From assembly GCF_023715745.1 (NCBI RefSeq), contig NZ_JAMBOV010000007.1:81201-145200 (forward strand): 64,000 nucleotides of DNA, in the 5' to 3' direction. Positions 42,244-51,443 of the stretch are shown piece by piece (the stretch's first letter is position 1; each line of letters opens with the position of its first letter). The notes beneath the pieces are model-generated. The model was given only the letters and a program-made list of their open reading frames with translations. It searched no databases and was not told where the DNA came from. The position numbers and the translations under genes are program-made. This DNA is from Microbacterium oleivorans (lineage in GTDB: Bacteria; Actinomycetota; Actinomycetes; Actinomycetales; Microbacteriaceae).

Positions 42244-43278
42244 TCAGATGCGGCGGAGAGCCGCAACGACGTCGTCCTCCCAGCGGCGGGCGGCGGGGAG
42301 GGCGCCGACGTACAGAGGGGTGTCGTGCGTCACGCCCAGGTAGCGCGTCGCGCTCGCGTCGACCCCGGCGTCGCGGAGCTTCGCGGCGTACATCGCGCCG
42401 TCTCGACGCAGCGGGTCGTACTCGGCGGTGAGGATGACGGCGGGCGGGAGTCCCGCGTGCGAGGCCGCTCGCATGGGCGACGCGTACTGCTCGTGCGCAC
42501 GCGACCGGTCGCCGAGGTAGGTGCGGGCGACCGAGCGCAGTTCGCGCAGCGCGATGAACGCCGGGATGCCGAGGGCGTACGTCGCGCGGAGGTCGATCCA
42601 CCGGCCGGTCAGGTCGGTGACCGGCACCTCGAGGATCTGCAGCGTCGCCTGCCGCGTTCCGCGGTCGCGGTTGAGGAGGGTGAGGGATGCTGCGAGGCAT
42701 CCCCCGGCCGACGCACCGTTCAGGCCGATGCGGTCCGGATCGAGGCCGAGCTCCTCCGCGTGCGTGTGGAGCCACGCCCACGCCGCGTGGACCTGCTCGA
42801 TCTGCGTCGGGTAGCGGTGCTCGGGGGCGAGCGAGTACCCGACGGCGACGAGCACGACACCGGAGCGATCTGCCCGACGGCGACACGCGGCATCCGCCGT
42901 CGGATAGTCGATGCCGCCGATGCGGAACGCGCCGCCGCCGATGACGAGGCACGCGGGTGCGTTCCGGTCGGCGGCGGACGGGCGGTAGACGCGGATGCGG
43001 ACGTCCGGGTACCCCTCGACCGGCACGGTGTGCTCCGTCGTCTCCATGTCGGGGCCGGCGATCCCGGCCGTGCGCAGTTCCATGCGGTCCCAGTTCAGCG
43101 CCGCATGCCGGTGACGTTCGCGCGGAGTGAGCGGCCTCTGCGCCGGCTTCGCCGCGCCGGATGCGGCCGATGCCGCGGGCTCGGCGCGGAACCGTGCGGT
43201 CAGGTCGGTCCACGCCTTCTTGGCGAGGTAGCGGCGGTGCGTGCGCAGCCGCTCGCGGAAGAACGGATCCAGCGGCAT
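42244..43278 (-). CDS. Alpha/beta hydrolase (hormone-sensitive-lipase type esterase)
   Basis: A 344-residue esterase-like protein. Oxyanion loop GGGAF (114-118) replaces the usual HGGG, with Ile at the His position; nucleophile Ser190 in GASAGG; Asp in AEYDPLRRDG; His in VTHDTP. Basic N-terminal 30 residues with no signal peptide. The loss of the first His of HGGG may alter activity. Substrate unknown. ATG at 43278, separated from the ribosomal genes by a terminator. Confidence 0.85.
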   Translation of the reverse strand: MPLDPFFRERLRTHRRYLAKKAWTDLTARFRAEPAASAASGAAKPAQRPLTPRERHRHAALNWDRMELRTAGIAGPDMETTEHTVPVEGYPDVRIRVYRPSAADRNAPACLVIGGGAFRIGGIDYPTADAACRRRADRSGVVLVAVGYSLAPEHRYPTQIEQVHAAWAWLHTHAEELGLDPDRIGLNGASAGGCLAASLTLLNRDRGTRQATLQILEVPVTDLTGRWIDLRATYALGIPAFIALRELRSVARTYLGDRSRAHEQYASPMRAASHAGLPPAVILTAEYDPLRRDGAMYAAKLRDAGVDASATRYLGVTHDTPLYVGALPAARRWEDDVVAALRRI

Positions 43279-43319
43279 GGTGCTCCCCTCGACCGTTCGA
43301 GCGTAGCCCCGGGAACGAC

Positions 43320-43347
43320 GAAGCCCCCGTCCGAGGACGGGGGCTTC
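43320..43347 (-). terminator. Terminator of the ribosomal protein operon
   Basis: GAAGCCCCCGTCC (43320-43332) and GGACGGGGGCTTC (43335-43347) give a 13-bp inverted repeat, 16 bases beyond the rpsN stop. Confidence 0.8.
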
Positions 43348-43363
43348 ATACGGATGCTGTCGC

Positions 43364-43669
43364 TTACCAGCTCGACTTGGTGACACCGGGCAGCTCGCCA
43401 CGGTGCGCCATCTCGCGGAAGCGGACACGCGAGATGCCGAACTTCGACAGGTGGCCGCGGGGGCGTCCGTCGATGGCGTCGCGGTTGCGCAGGCGCACGG
43501 GCGACGCGTTGCGGGGGAGCTTCTGCAGGCCGACGCGGGCGGCCTCGCGGGCCTCGTCGGTCGCGTTCGGGTCGACGAGGGTCTTCTTCAGCTCGGCACG
43601 CTTCTCGGCGTAGCGAGCGACGACGACCTCACGCTGCTTGTTGCGCGCGATCTTGCTCTTCTTGGCCAT
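43364..43669 (-). CDS. rpsN: Ribosomal protein S14, zinc-independent form
   Basis: A 101-residue S14. It has the long C-minus form (no CxxC pair): [40 protein letters not shown], and ends [10 protein letters not shown]. Such forms replace the zinc-ribbon S14 when zinc is scarce or are the sole copy in some actinobacteria. Seven bases after rpmG (43674) on the same strand. Confidence 0.95.
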   Translation of the reverse strand: MAKKSKIARNKQREVVVARYAEKRAELKKTLVDPNATDEAREAARVGLQKLPRNASPVRLRNRDAIDGRPRGHLSKFGISRVRFREMAHRGELPGVTKSSW

Positions 43670-43673
43670 GAGA

Positions 43674-43844
43674 TCAGCGCTCCTCTCGGAATTCGACGTG
43701 CTTGCGGATCACCGGGTCGTACTTCTTGAGCACGATGCGGTCGGGGTTGTTGCGGCGGTTCTTGCGCGTCACGTAGGTGTACCCCGTGCCGGCGGTCGAA
43801 CGCAGCTTGATGATCGGACGGACGTCCTGAGCCTTCTTCGCCAT
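43674..43844 (-). CDS. rpmG: Ribosomal protein L33, zinc-independent form
   Basis: A 56-residue L33 ([20 protein letters not shown] ... [10 protein letters not shown]) without the CxxC...CxxC zinc motif. Its start codon shares one base with the rpmB stop (TAATG). Follows rpmB in a C-minus ribosomal trio. Confidence 0.95.
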   Translation of the reverse strand: MAKKAQDVRPIIKLRSTAGTGYTYVTRKNRRNNPDRIVLKKYDPVIRKHVEFREER

Positions 43845-44080
43845 TAGAGCTTCACACCCTTCGCGAGGAGGTCCTTCACGACCGACTCGATGCCGCGGGC
43901 GTCGATGACCTTGATGCCCTTAGCCGAGACGTTCAGCGTGATCTTGCGACCAAGCGAAGGAACGAAATAGGTCTTCTTCTGCACGTTCGGGTCGAAGCGG
44001 CGCTTCGTCCGGCGGTGCGAGTGCGAGATGTTGTGACCGAAGCCGGGAACTGCTCCAGTCACCTGGCACACTGCTGCCAT
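43844..44080 (-). CDS. rpmB: Ribosomal protein L28
   Basis: A 78-residue L28 ([20 protein letters not shown] ... [17 protein letters not shown]). It has a single Cys near the N-terminus and none at the later positions, so it should not bind zinc. AAGGAGA precedes the ATG. First gene of the rpmB-rpmG-rpsN operon, with a 140-base structured leader. Confidence 0.95.
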   Translation of the reverse strand: MAAVCQVTGAVPGFGHNISHSHRRTKRRFDPNVQKKTYFVPSLGRKITLNVSAKGIKVIDARGIESVVKDLLAKGVKL

Positions 44081-44228
44081 AGTGATGTCTCCTTAGTACC
44101 GTGAGGCCGGACGGCCTCACCCAAGATCCCTTGTCTGCACCCCACTCCCGGACACGGCTGTAGAGCCGTCTTCTGGAGGTGGGATGCGAACTGCGTGCTG
44201 GAGTGCGCGCAGACGAAGAGTCAGTCTA
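44081..44228 (-). promoter_or_regulatory. Promoter and structured leader of the ribosomal protein operon
   Basis: A -10 box TAGACT (44228-44223) predicts a leader of about 135 bases. It contains a stem from GTGAGGC/GCCTCAC (44101-44107, 44114-44120) and a shorter CGGCT/AGCCG stem near 44154-44167. No Zur-type palindrome is seen. Leader structure could allow autoregulation (inference). Confidence 0.45.
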
Positions 44229-44253
44229 GCACGGCCGGGCGTGTCGCCTTGAC

Positions 44254-44892
44254 TCAGGCGGATTCGGCCACCGCGACGACGGCCTCGGCGAACGTCACCT
44301 CGGGGTCGTCCATGAGCCGGGCGGTTACCGCGGCGTGTGCCCGCGTGTACGGACCGCCGGTCGCGAGCGCCCAGTCCACCTGCGGACGCGCGGGCTCCCC
44401 GATCGTCGCGAATGCCTCGCTGAGGCTCCGGCGGGTGTCGTCCTCGCCGCGGGCGAACTGCGTCGCCAGCACATCGGCCAGAGCGGATGCCTCGGCTGCC
44501 GGCACGTGCCGCGCCGCGGTCCGCCACGCGGTGCGCGCGACGGTGTCGTCGGCATCCGTCAGCAGTTCGGTCGTGACGGCGGGCCACACCCGCGGGCCGC
44601 CGATCTTCGACATCGTGTGCAGCGCCTGCGCGCGCACCTGCGCGCCGCGGGAGCCGAGCTCGCCGATCAGGCGGTCGAGCACCTCGTCGGCGTCGTGCCG
44701 GGTCAGGGCCCATGTGAGCATTTCGCGCACGAGGAACTGCGGCTCGGTGCGGCACTGCGCCACCAGGACCGGGATGTACTCCGACCGCGGGTGAGTCCCT
44801 GCCGTCATCGCGGCCTGCACGCGCGACGACGGATCGAGAGACGCGAGGGCGGCCTCGAGCCGGGCGGCGGCGTCGATCGGAGCGTCGGTCAT
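44254..44892 (-). CDS. HEAT-repeat protein
   Basis: A 212-residue all-helical protein made of about five HEAT-like repeats: PRSEYIPVLVAQCRTEPQFL, VREMLTWALTRHDADEVLDR, VRAQALHTMSKIGGPRVWPA and so on. Such proteins bind other proteins and are not enzymes. GAGGTGATC precedes the ATG. Neighbours give no clear partner. Confidence 0.85.
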   Translation of the reverse strand: MTDAPIDAAARLEAALASLDPSSRVQAAMTAGTHPRSEYIPVLVAQCRTEPQFLVREMLTWALTRHDADEVLDRLIGELGSRGAQVRAQALHTMSKIGGPRVWPAVTTELLTDADDTVARTAWRTAARHVPAAEASALADVLATQFARGEDDTRRSLSEAFATIGEPARPQVDWALATGGPYTRAHAAVTARLMDDPEVTFAEAVVAVAESA

Positions 44893-44990
44893 GGGGGATC
44901 ACCTCACGGGGTCGGGCGGGATGCGGCATCCCACCATCTCCCTAACGGCGAGGCGCCTGCGCGTGTTCCCTCGCCGGTCGGGCAACCGGG

Positions 44991-46238
44991 TCAGCGCGCG
45001 GCGCTCTCGCGCAGCACGACCGCCCCCGCCCACGCGGTCAGCGCCAGGACGAGCACGACGAACGTGAGGAACACCGGGACCAGCGGCACGACGAGCAGCG
45101 CCGCGCCCACCGCGAGCGGAGGGACGGTCATGCCCGCGAAGGCGAGCAGGAAGATGCCCGAGGTGATCTCGCTGCGCGTGCGCGGATCGGCGAGGGAGCC
45201 GGCGATCGCCAGTGCGCCGCGGAAGAGCAGGCCGACGCCGGCCCCGGCGACGACACCGCCGGTGACGAAGAGCACACCCGACCCGATGAGGTCGGCGGCG
45301 CCGAGCAGCATCAGTCCCGCGACCATGGCGCCGACGCCGATGCGCAGCTGATCGCGCATCGCGAAGCGTGCGAACACGACCTGCGCGAGCGCCGCCGCTC
45401 CGAAGACCGAGAACGTGACCGCACCGGCGACGAGACGATCGGTCTGCCCCAGGATGCGGGCGAGGAATGTCGGCGCGACAGAGCCGAACAGACCTGTCAC
45501 CGCGAACGCGGCGAACGCGGCGATGCCCGCGGCCCAGTACGCGCGGCGGCCATCGGCGGGGATGCGCACACGCTGGGGCCGGTAGCGGAATCGTTCTTCA
45601 GGCCGCTCGACCGTCTCGGGCACGAGCACGTAGGCGAGCCCCAGACCGAGGAAGGCGATGAGGAAGACGACGTACGGCAGGACGAGCGGTGCCGGCGCGA
45701 ACTCGGCGAAGGCGCCGCCGACGAGCGGCCCGACCGCGAGACCGCCCATGTTGGCGATGCCCGCCACCGTCGCCGCGAACGCGGGGCTGTCGGGTCGGTG
45801 CGCGCGGCGCAGGTCGGCGAGGTGGGCGGTCGCCGACGCCGTGAGAATGCCGATGCCGAGTCCGGCGACCAGGCGAGCGGCGATGATCCCCGCGGTGTCC
45901 TGCCACAGCACGAACATGACGGCCGCGACGATCTCGATCCCGGTGGCCGCGAGGATCAGCGGGCGGCGTCCGATGCGGTCGCTGAGGTGCCCGGCGAGGT
46001 AAAGGGAGATCATCACGCCGACCGAGTACGCCGCGAACATCACGGTGATGAGGAACGTCGGGAACCCGTCGCGCTCCTGATACACCGCGTACAGCGGGGT
46101 CGGAACGGTGTTGAACGCCATCAGTGAGAAGAAGGTCGCGGCGGTGACCCAGAAGCCCGTCCGGTGCGACAGCCGGCGGGGTCGCTGCGCCGTGAAGGGC
46201 GGGGTCGCGAGGGAACGGATGTCGATCGTGCTGGTCAT
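44991..46238 (-). CDS. MFS transporter (drug/metabolite efflux type)
   Basis: A 415-residue protein with twelve predicted spans after a 30-residue cytoplasmic tail. Motif A GHLSDRIGRRP lies between helices 2 and 3, and ARLVAGLGIGILTASATAHL is the helix 4-5 motif of efflux-type MFS proteins. ATG at 46238 gives the family start; an upstream alternative would overlap the LysR operator. Divergent from the LysR gene at 46321. Confidence 0.9.
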   Translation of the reverse strand: MTSTIDIRSLATPPFTAQRPRRLSHRTGFWVTAATFFSLMAFNTVPTPLYAVYQERDGFPTFLITVMFAAYSVGVMISLYLAGHLSDRIGRRPLILAATGIEIVAAVMFVLWQDTAGIIAARLVAGLGIGILTASATAHLADLRRAHRPDSPAFAATVAGIANMGGLAVGPLVGGAFAEFAPAPLVLPYVVFLIAFLGLGLAYVLVPETVERPEERFRYRPQRVRIPADGRRAYWAAGIAAFAAFAVTGLFGSVAPTFLARILGQTDRLVAGAVTFSVFGAAALAQVVFARFAMRDQLRIGVGAMVAGLMLLGAADLIGSGVLFVTGGVVAGAGVGLLFRGALAIAGSLADPRTRSEITSGIFLLAFAGMTVPPLAVGAALLVVPLVPVFLTFVVLVLALTAWAGAVVLRESAAR

Positions 46239-46258
46239 GCGTCGATGATGCGCCGCAC

Positions 46259-46314
46259 CGTTGCATCGAGTCCAACGAATCTTGTCGAAGGTGATCATCG
46301 ACGCGCTCTATGAT
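46259..46314. promoter_or_regulatory. LysR-type operator and leaderless -10 of the LysR gene
   Basis: CGTTG-N9-CAACG (46259-46277) contains the T-N11-A core of LysR sites, midway between the MFS and LysR genes. A -10 box TATGAT (46309-46314) lies six bases before the ATG at 46321. Confidence 0.6.
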
Positions 46315-46320
46315 CGCGGA

Positions 46321-47196
46321 ATGGAGACCCGTCTGCTCGAGTACTTCGTGACCGTCGCCGACGAGCGGAGTGTGACCGCGGCATCCGCTCGGCTCTTCGC
46401 GGCGCAATCCACGGTGTCGGCGGGACTGCAGAGCCTCGAGCGCGACCTGGGCGTGCGGCTGCTCGACCGCACGACGAAGGCGGTGCAGCTGACGCCGGCC
46501 GGCGAGACGCTGCTGCCCCTCGCACGGACGGTGCTCGACGACCTCGCCGCCGTGCGCCTCGTGGCCGGCGAGTCCGGAACGGGGCTGCGCGGCCGCATCC
46601 GCATCGGGACGTTCGCGGGACTGCGGATCATCGACCTCCCGGGCCTGCTCGGCGACTTCCGCCGGTCGCATCCGCTCGTCGACATCCGGCTGAGCGTATC
46701 GCCGACAGGGTCGGTCGGTCTGCTCGACGACCTGCAGCGCGACCGGCTCGATCTCGCGCTGACGGCCGTCACTCCCCCGCCCGGGATGAGCGCGTGGGAG
46801 CTCGGCGCGTACCCGTACGTCGCCCTGCTGCCGCCGGATCACCAGCGCGCCGCAGACCGCGCGATCGCCCTTGCCGATCTGGCGGGCGACGACTGGGTCG
46901 ATGTGCTTCCCGGGTACGGCAACCGCGTGCAGCTCGAGACCGAGCTCGCGCGCCGCGGCATCAGTAGGCGCGTCTCGGCCGAGCTCGGCGAACTGCCCGA
47001 TGTGCCGCGCTACGTCGCGGCAGGCCTCGGTGTCGCCGTCGTCCCCGACGTCGTCGACACCGCGGGCTGCGTCACGGTGCCGCTGTCGGACCCCGTGCCG
47101 CCGTGGACCGTCTCGCTCACCGCGGGGCGCAGCGCGGCGCGGCGCCCGCATGTGCGCGCGCTGCTCGACGCCATCGTCGCGAAACAGTCGGCGTAG
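46321..47196 (+). CDS. LysR-family transcriptional regulator
   Basis: A 291-residue regulator. N-terminal helix-turn-helix: METRLLEYFVTVADERSVTA, ASARLFAAQSTVSAGLQSLE, RDLGVRLLDRTTKAVQLTPA. The effector domain starts GRIRIGTFAGLRIIDLPGLL. ATG at 46321 six bases after a TATGAT box; likely leaderless. Probably controls the divergent MFS exporter through the CGTTG/CAACG site. Confidence 0.93.
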   Translation: METRLLEYFVTVADERSVTAASARLFAAQSTVSAGLQSLERDLGVRLLDRTTKAVQLTPAGETLLPLARTVLDDLAAVRLVAGESGTGLRGRIRIGTFAGLRIIDLPGLLGDFRRSHPLVDIRLSVSPTGSVGLLDDLQRDRLDLALTAVTPPPGMSAWELGAYPYVALLPPDHQRAADRAIALADLAGDDWVDVLPGYGNRVQLETELARRGISRRVSAELGELPDVPRYVAAGLGVAVVPDVVDTAGCVTVPLSDPVPPWTVSLTAGRSAARRPHVRALLDAIVAKQSA

Positions 47197-47205
47197 GTCG
47201 CCCCG

Positions 47206-47874
47206 TCAGCCGCCGGCGGCCTCCCGCGCGCCGCGTCCCCAGCGGAACGCCGACACGGTCGGGTCGCCCGGGATCCAGAAGCGCCAGGGGAAGGCGTCCG
47301 TCCCCGCGACACCCGCGACCCCGACCCGCGGTCCGGTCGCGATCTGGTCGAGCGGCTCGGCGCGCAGGAAGAGCCGCGCACGTGCACCGGCCCGGTCCGC
47401 CCCCGTGACGGCGTCTATGCCGTCGTGCACCGGATGCCGCAGTCCCACCGCATCGCCGAGCCGGCCGGGCCCGCGGGCGAGGTCCCGCGCGAGGCGCGCG
47501 GCGGGCCGGCGGACATGCGCGACGTCCGCACCCTCGACGACCTCGCCCGCGCGCAGCAGGATTCCGCCGGCGACACCCTCGGGTCCGCAGACGACGTTGA
47601 CGCACGAGTGGATGCCGTGGCTCAGGTACACGTACAGGTGACCGGGTTCGCCCCACATCGTCGCATTGCGGGCGGTCGGCCCCATTCGGGCATGCGAGCC
47701 CGGGTCGGCGAACGCGCCGGTCCCCCGGCCGTGGTACGCCTCGACCTCGGTGATCCGGACGGTCACGGCGCCGGTCGCCGTCGTCACCTGCAGCTCCCCG
47801 CCCAGCAGAGTCGGGGCCACCTCGGCCGGGAGGGCCTGCAACGCCTCGCGCGTCGCGGGGACGAGGCCGCTCAC
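47206..47874 (-). CDS. DNA-3-methyladenine glycosylase (AAG/MPG family)
   Basis: A 222-residue base-excision enzyme removing alkylated purines. RITEVEAYHG (40-49) contains the catalytic Glu45 and the base-stacking Tyr47; ARNATMWGEPGHLYVYLSHG and HSCVNVVC are family blocks. GTG at 47874 overlaps the upstream gene stop (GTGA), so translation is coupled. It ends the zinc-associated operon, an unexpected place for a repair gene. Confidence 0.92.
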   Translation of the reverse strand: MSGLVPATREALQALPAEVAPTLLGGELQVTTATGAVTVRITEVEAYHGRGTGAFADPGSHARMGPTARNATMWGEPGHLYVYLSHGIHSCVNVVCGPEGVAGGILLRAGEVVEGADVAHVRRPAARLARDLARGPGRLGDAVGLRHPVHDGIDAVTGADRAGARARLFLRAEPLDQIATGPRVGVAGVAGTDAFPWRFWIPGDPTVSAFRWGRGAREAAGG

Positions 47875-49259
47875 AGCGACGGCGCCTTGCGACACCACGA
47901 CACGTCGAACCCGCGCAGCACCACGACCTGCGCGCCGTCGAGCGTGTAGATCCGGGTCTCGAGCGTCGTGGGCAGCGGCAGCGTGTACCCGTCATAGGTG
48001 TTGTCGACGACGTCGGGCGCCACGACGAGGGCTGCGTACCGACCGCTCGGCGCCACGCAGGTCTGCAGCAGGCCGTCGGTCGGGGCGACCTCGGCCACCG
48101 GGGTGGCGGCACCGTCGGCATCCACTCGCGTGATCGTCGTCGCCAGCGGCGTCATCCCGTCGAAGGGGGTCAGGGCGCGCAGCGTGGAGCCGTCGGCGAG
48201 CGCGGTCACCGATCCGGTCTGCCCGAGCTTCGCGGAGGTCGGGGGGAGCGCCTTCTCGTCTGCCGTGGTCAGATCGACCACGGCAGGGCCGGCGACCCGC
48301 TCGATGTACGCGGTCGTCCCGGCGATGTCGTCGATCCCGATCGCGTTCCCGAGCTCGACGGGAGCGCCGCCTGACGGTGAGACGAGGCTCAGCGCACCGT
48401 CGAAGGTGAGCATGAGGATGCTGTCGGTCCCGGGCACGAACCGCCAGTCCTCGACCCGGGGATCCGCGCCGGTCACCGCGATCTCGGCGGGCTTCGCGGT
48501 CGGGTCCGCCGTGGACCCGGTGAACAGGAGGCTCTCGCGTCCGCCGGATGCCGAGATGTCGGCATCCGTGAAGGTGTACCCGATCGTGTTGCCGCGCTCC
48601 GCACTCTGCAGATTGGTCACGATCCCCGCGCCGGGCAGGGCGAGCTCCTGCGGGTGCGAGCCGTCTGCCCGGGTGACGATGAGGCGCGAGACCCCGTCCT
48701 CGAGCGTCGAGACGACGAGGTGACCCGCCGTCGCGCGGAAGTCCTCGATGTGGTCGGACGCGAACACCTCGGTCGCGTCGCCCGCGAGGTCGACGCGGTA
48801 GATCTTGTCGGCCGCCTCGCCCCGCTGCAGGACGAACGCGTTCAGCTTCGGCGTCGTGAACGACTCCTCGATCGTCGAGGTGGGCCCGCCGCCCACGCCT
48901 GCGAGCCCGTCGATCCGGATCGAATACGTGGTCTCGTCCCAGAGCGGATCGGTGAAGCGGAGACCCACGCTGCGGCCCGAGGTGTCGACCGTGAACGCGG
49001 CGGCCGGGGTCACGGTGACCTGAGCGGCATCCACCTGCTGCAGCGACTGCGTGGTCTCGAAGATCAGGCGCGAACCCGCCGACGAGACCGCGGCCGCGGC
49101 GTCGGACTGCACCGAGGTGACCCGCGGTCCCTGCAGCGTGGTCACGACGCCCGCAGCCACCGCGACGACACCGAGCACCGCGACGACCGCCAGGACGCGC
49201 AGCGAGAACCCGCGGGCCAGGCGTCGACGGCGCTGGGCGCGGCGGCCGTCAGAACTCAT
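47871..49259 (-). CDS. Membrane-anchored beta-propeller-like protein, unknown
   Basis: A 462-residue protein: basic N-terminus (RRAQRRRRLARG), one span (about 18-42), then a large extracytoplasmic part. An Ig-like segment comes first (VTVTPAAAFTVDTSGRSVGL, FTDPLWDETTYSIRI) followed by TolB/WD40-like repeats (DKIYRVDLAGD, VSRLIVTRADGS, DSILMLTFDGALSLVS). No catalytic motif. Overlaps the TIGR03943 gene by 11 bases and the glycosylase gene by four. Perhaps a scaffold or sensor of the zinc system (inference). Confidence 0.75.
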   Translation of the reverse strand: MSSDGRRAQRRRRLARGFSLRVLAVVAVLGVVAVAAGVVTTLQGPRVTSVQSDAAAAVSSAGSRLIFETTQSLQQVDAAQVTVTPAAAFTVDTSGRSVGLRFTDPLWDETTYSIRIDGLAGVGGGPTSTIEESFTTPKLNAFVLQRGEAADKIYRVDLAGDATEVFASDHIEDFRATAGHLVVSTLEDGVSRLIVTRADGSHPQELALPGAGIVTNLQSAERGNTIGYTFTDADISASGGRESLLFTGSTADPTAKPAEIAVTGADPRVEDWRFVPGTDSILMLTFDGALSLVSPSGGAPVELGNAIGIDDIAGTTAYIERVAGPAVVDLTTADEKALPPTSAKLGQTGSVTALADGSTLRALTPFDGMTPLATTITRVDADGAATPVAEVAPTDGLLQTCVAPSGRYAALVVAPDVVDNTYDGYTLPLPTTLETRIYTLDGAQVVVLRGFDVSWCRKAPSL

Positions 49260-50007
49260 ACGGGTCCTCGGGCTCGTCGATCGGTTCGACGGATGCCGCA
49301 TCCACCCGCAGCTGCCCGTCCACGTCGCGGATGGTGCCGGTGACGGTGACCCACTGGCCGTCGCTCGGGATCTCGCCCGTCGCGACCGGCAGGCTCGCCG
49401 GCTGAGCGTCGATGACGCAGTGCGTGATGATGAGGCGGGTCAGGTCGAAGCCCTCGTCGCCGGGCGCGGCGAAGCCGGTGAGCGAGATCTCCGTGCCGTC
49501 GAACACCTCCGGATCGGTCGCCGTGGCGAACACGCTCGCCCAGTCCCCGATGCCGAACGACGCGGTGTCGCCCGTGATCGCGAGCGCGACGGTGTCGGCG
49601 CCCTGGAACAGGGGCGCGGCGCCGGTGTCGCGCGAGGCGGCGAGCTCGGCGGAGAGGGTCGCCGGCGGGACGACGAGCATGGTGCCCGCGACGCCGAGCG
49701 CGAGCACGCCACCCGCGGTCGTCGCGACGGTGCCTGCGATCCGCCGCGGGGAGGACGTCCCGTGGTCATGGTCGTGCGCCGACTCGTCGCCGTGGTCGTG
49801 ACCGTGATCCTCGGCCGCACCGAGCGGCAGCAGGAAACTCAGGACGACACCGACGAGGGCGAGCACCGCCATCGACACGGCGAACCAGGACGAGTCCGGG
49901 TTGATGTAGAGCGCGAGTCGACCGGTGACCGCGAGCGCGATGGTCACAGCGGAGATGGATGCCACGGCGCCGACGCCCAGCATCCGGAACCAGATCGTGT
50001 CACGCAA
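49249..50007 (-). CDS. TIGR03943-family protein (partner of ArsP-type permease)
   Basis: A 252-residue protein with two N-terminal spans, a His/Asp-rich loop (EDHGHDHGDESAHDHDHG, about residues 66-83) that could bind metal, a third span, then a C-terminal beta domain (FDGTEISLTGFAAPGDEG, RLIITHCVIDAQPA). It corresponds to B. subtilis YcgQ, which pairs with a YcgR permease. The start is TTG at 50007 inside the permease stop, or ATG at 49983; unresolved. Confidence 0.82.
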   Translation of the reverse strand: MRDTIWFRMLGVGAVASISAVTIALAVTGRLALYINPDSSWFAVSMAVLALVGVVLSFLLPLGAAEDHGHDHGDESAHDHDHGTSSPRRIAGTVATTAGGVLALGVAGTMLVVPPATLSAELAASRDTGAAPLFQGADTVALAITGDTASFGIGDWASVFATATDPEVFDGTEISLTGFAAPGDEGFDLTRLIITHCVIDAQPASLPVATGEIPSDGQWVTVTGTIRDVDGQLRVDAASVEPIDEPEDPYEF

Positions 50008-51031
50008 GGAGGTTCACCACCCCTCCGATCGCGGCGGCCGCGAGGACGACGGCCGCCACGAGCACACCGAGCACGCGGGAGCGGAAGGTCGTACGCAGGA
50101 GCGCCAGCATCTTCACGTCGACGAGCGGTCCCACCAGCAGGAACGCGACGATGGCACCCGGGGTGAAGGTCGAGGCGAACGACAGCGCGAAGAACGAGTC
50201 GACGTTCGAGCAGATCGACACGATCATCGCGAGCAGGATCATCGCGGCGATCGACAGTGCCGGGTTCGAGCCGATCGACAGCAGGACGTCGCGCGGAACG
50301 ACGACCTGCACGGCCCCCGCGACCGACGACCCGATGACGAGCGCGGGCATGACGGCGCGCAGCTCGACGACGAATTGTGCGAGGCTGCGTCGACCCCTGT
50401 CACCCGACGCGCCCTGCTCCGCGAGGCACGCGTCGCGGAAGCGATCGGTGACGAGGGCGTCCTGATCGGGATGCCGACTGTACAGCCATCCGATCACGTT
50501 CGCGATGAGGTAGCCGCCGAGCAGCCGGGCGACGAGGATGCCGTCGTCGAACCCGAAGGCCTGGTGCGTCGTGATGATGACGATCGGGTTGACGATGGGG
50601 GCGGCGACGAGGAACGTCAGCGTCTCGGCCACCGAGAAGCCCCGCATCATGAGACCGCGGGCGAAGGGGACGTTGCCGCACTCGCAGACCGGGATCAGCA
50701 TGCCCAGCAGCGACAGCACGGCCCGCCGGCCCCAGGGATTGCGCGGCATCCACCGCTCGATCACGCCCGGCGGGACCCACACCTGCACGACGATCGACAG
50801 GATGACGCCGAGCACGACGAACGGCAACGACTCGATGAGCACGCTGAGCGCGAGGGTGAGGCCGTCCTGAGCCCGGGTCGGAAGCTCGGGTGACGGGCTC
50901 CAGAGGGCGACCCCGATCAGTGCGAGGACGGCGAGGAATCCGAGCCCCAGCCACAGCGCGCCGCGACCGGCCGACCCTGCACGGGAGGTCGACGTCGCAC
51001 GCGGGGCCGCGGGGCGGGCCTCAGTCCGCAC
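50000..51031 (-). CDS. ArsP_1/DUF318-type permease (YcgR-like)
   Basis: A 343-residue protein with about eight spans. Signatures are IPVCECGNVPFARGLMMRGF, with two cysteines in CEC, AAPIVNPIVIITTHQAF, and ICSNVDSFFALSFASTF in the second half. This family includes organoarsenical exporters, but in a TIGR03943-paired form its substrate is unknown. GTG at 51031 overlaps zur by 11 bases. Position after zur suggests zinc-linked transport. Confidence 0.85.
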   Translation of the reverse strand: MRTEARPAAPRATSTSRAGSAGRGALWLGLGFLAVLALIGVALWSPSPELPTRAQDGLTLALSVLIESLPFVVLGVILSIVVQVWVPPGVIERWMPRNPWGRRAVLSLLGMLIPVCECGNVPFARGLMMRGFSVAETLTFLVAAPIVNPIVIITTHQAFGFDDGILVARLLGGYLIANVIGWLYSRHPDQDALVTDRFRDACLAEQGASGDRGRRSLAQFVVELRAVMPALVIGSSVAGAVQVVVPRDVLLSIGSNPALSIAAMILLAMIVSICSNVDSFFALSFASTFTPGAIVAFLLVGPLVDVKMLALLRTTFRSRVLGVLVAAVVLAAAAIGGVVNLLA

Positions 51032-51434
51032 GGGCCTCGGATGCCGCCCGGCGCGCGCAGTCCGCGCAGGTGCCGAAGATGTCGACCACGTGCTCGGCGT
51101 CGGTGAACCCGTTCGCGGCGGCGATGCGCTTGGCCCAGGTCTCGACCTCGTCCGCCTGGATCTCGACCGCCTTGCCGCAGACCCGGCAGATGAGGTGGTG
51201 GTGGTGCCCGGTGCTGGCGCAGGCGCGATAGATCGCCTCGCCGTCGGGCGACTGCAGCTGGTCGGCCTCGCCGCTGGCGGCGAGTGTGGCGAGCGCGCGG
51301 TAGACGGTCGCCAGCCCGATGCCCGTGTTCTCGTCGCGCAGTGCGGCGTGCAGGTCCTGGGCGCTGACGAACCCCGGGGCGTCGGACAGCGCCGAGCGCA
51401 CGCGCTCGCGCTGCCAGGTGTTGCGCTGGGCCAT
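51021..51434 (-). CDS. zur: Fur-family zinc uptake regulator
   Basis: A 137-residue repressor. Winged helix AQDLHAALRDENTGIGLATVYRAL (about 25-48), HHHH at 77-80 and Cys pairs 83/86 and 123/126 for structural and sensor zinc. Placement directly after znuB and a Zur-type palindrome before znuA assign it as Zur rather than Fur. Zinc-bound Zur would repress the operon and itself. Confidence 0.92.
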   Translation of the reverse strand: MAQRNTWQRERVRSALSDAPGFVSAQDLHAALRDENTGIGLATVYRALATLAASGEADQLQSPDGEAIYRACASTGHHHHLICRVCGKAVEIQADEVETWAKRIAAANGFTDAEHVVDIFGTCADCARRAASEARAD

Positions 51435-51443
51435 GGCCGGATT

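Noticed and set aside
44081..44253. Zur box upstream of rpmB
   Set aside because: No TTGA/TCAA-type palindrome is visible in the leader or promoter.
44920..44940. GGGATGC/GCATCCC hairpin before the HEAT gene
   Set aside because: The arms leave a one-base loop, so no stable stem of useful length.
50001..50003. GTG start for the TIGR03943 protein at 50003
   Set aside because: It is out of frame with the protein; only TTG 50007 or ATG 49983 are in frame.
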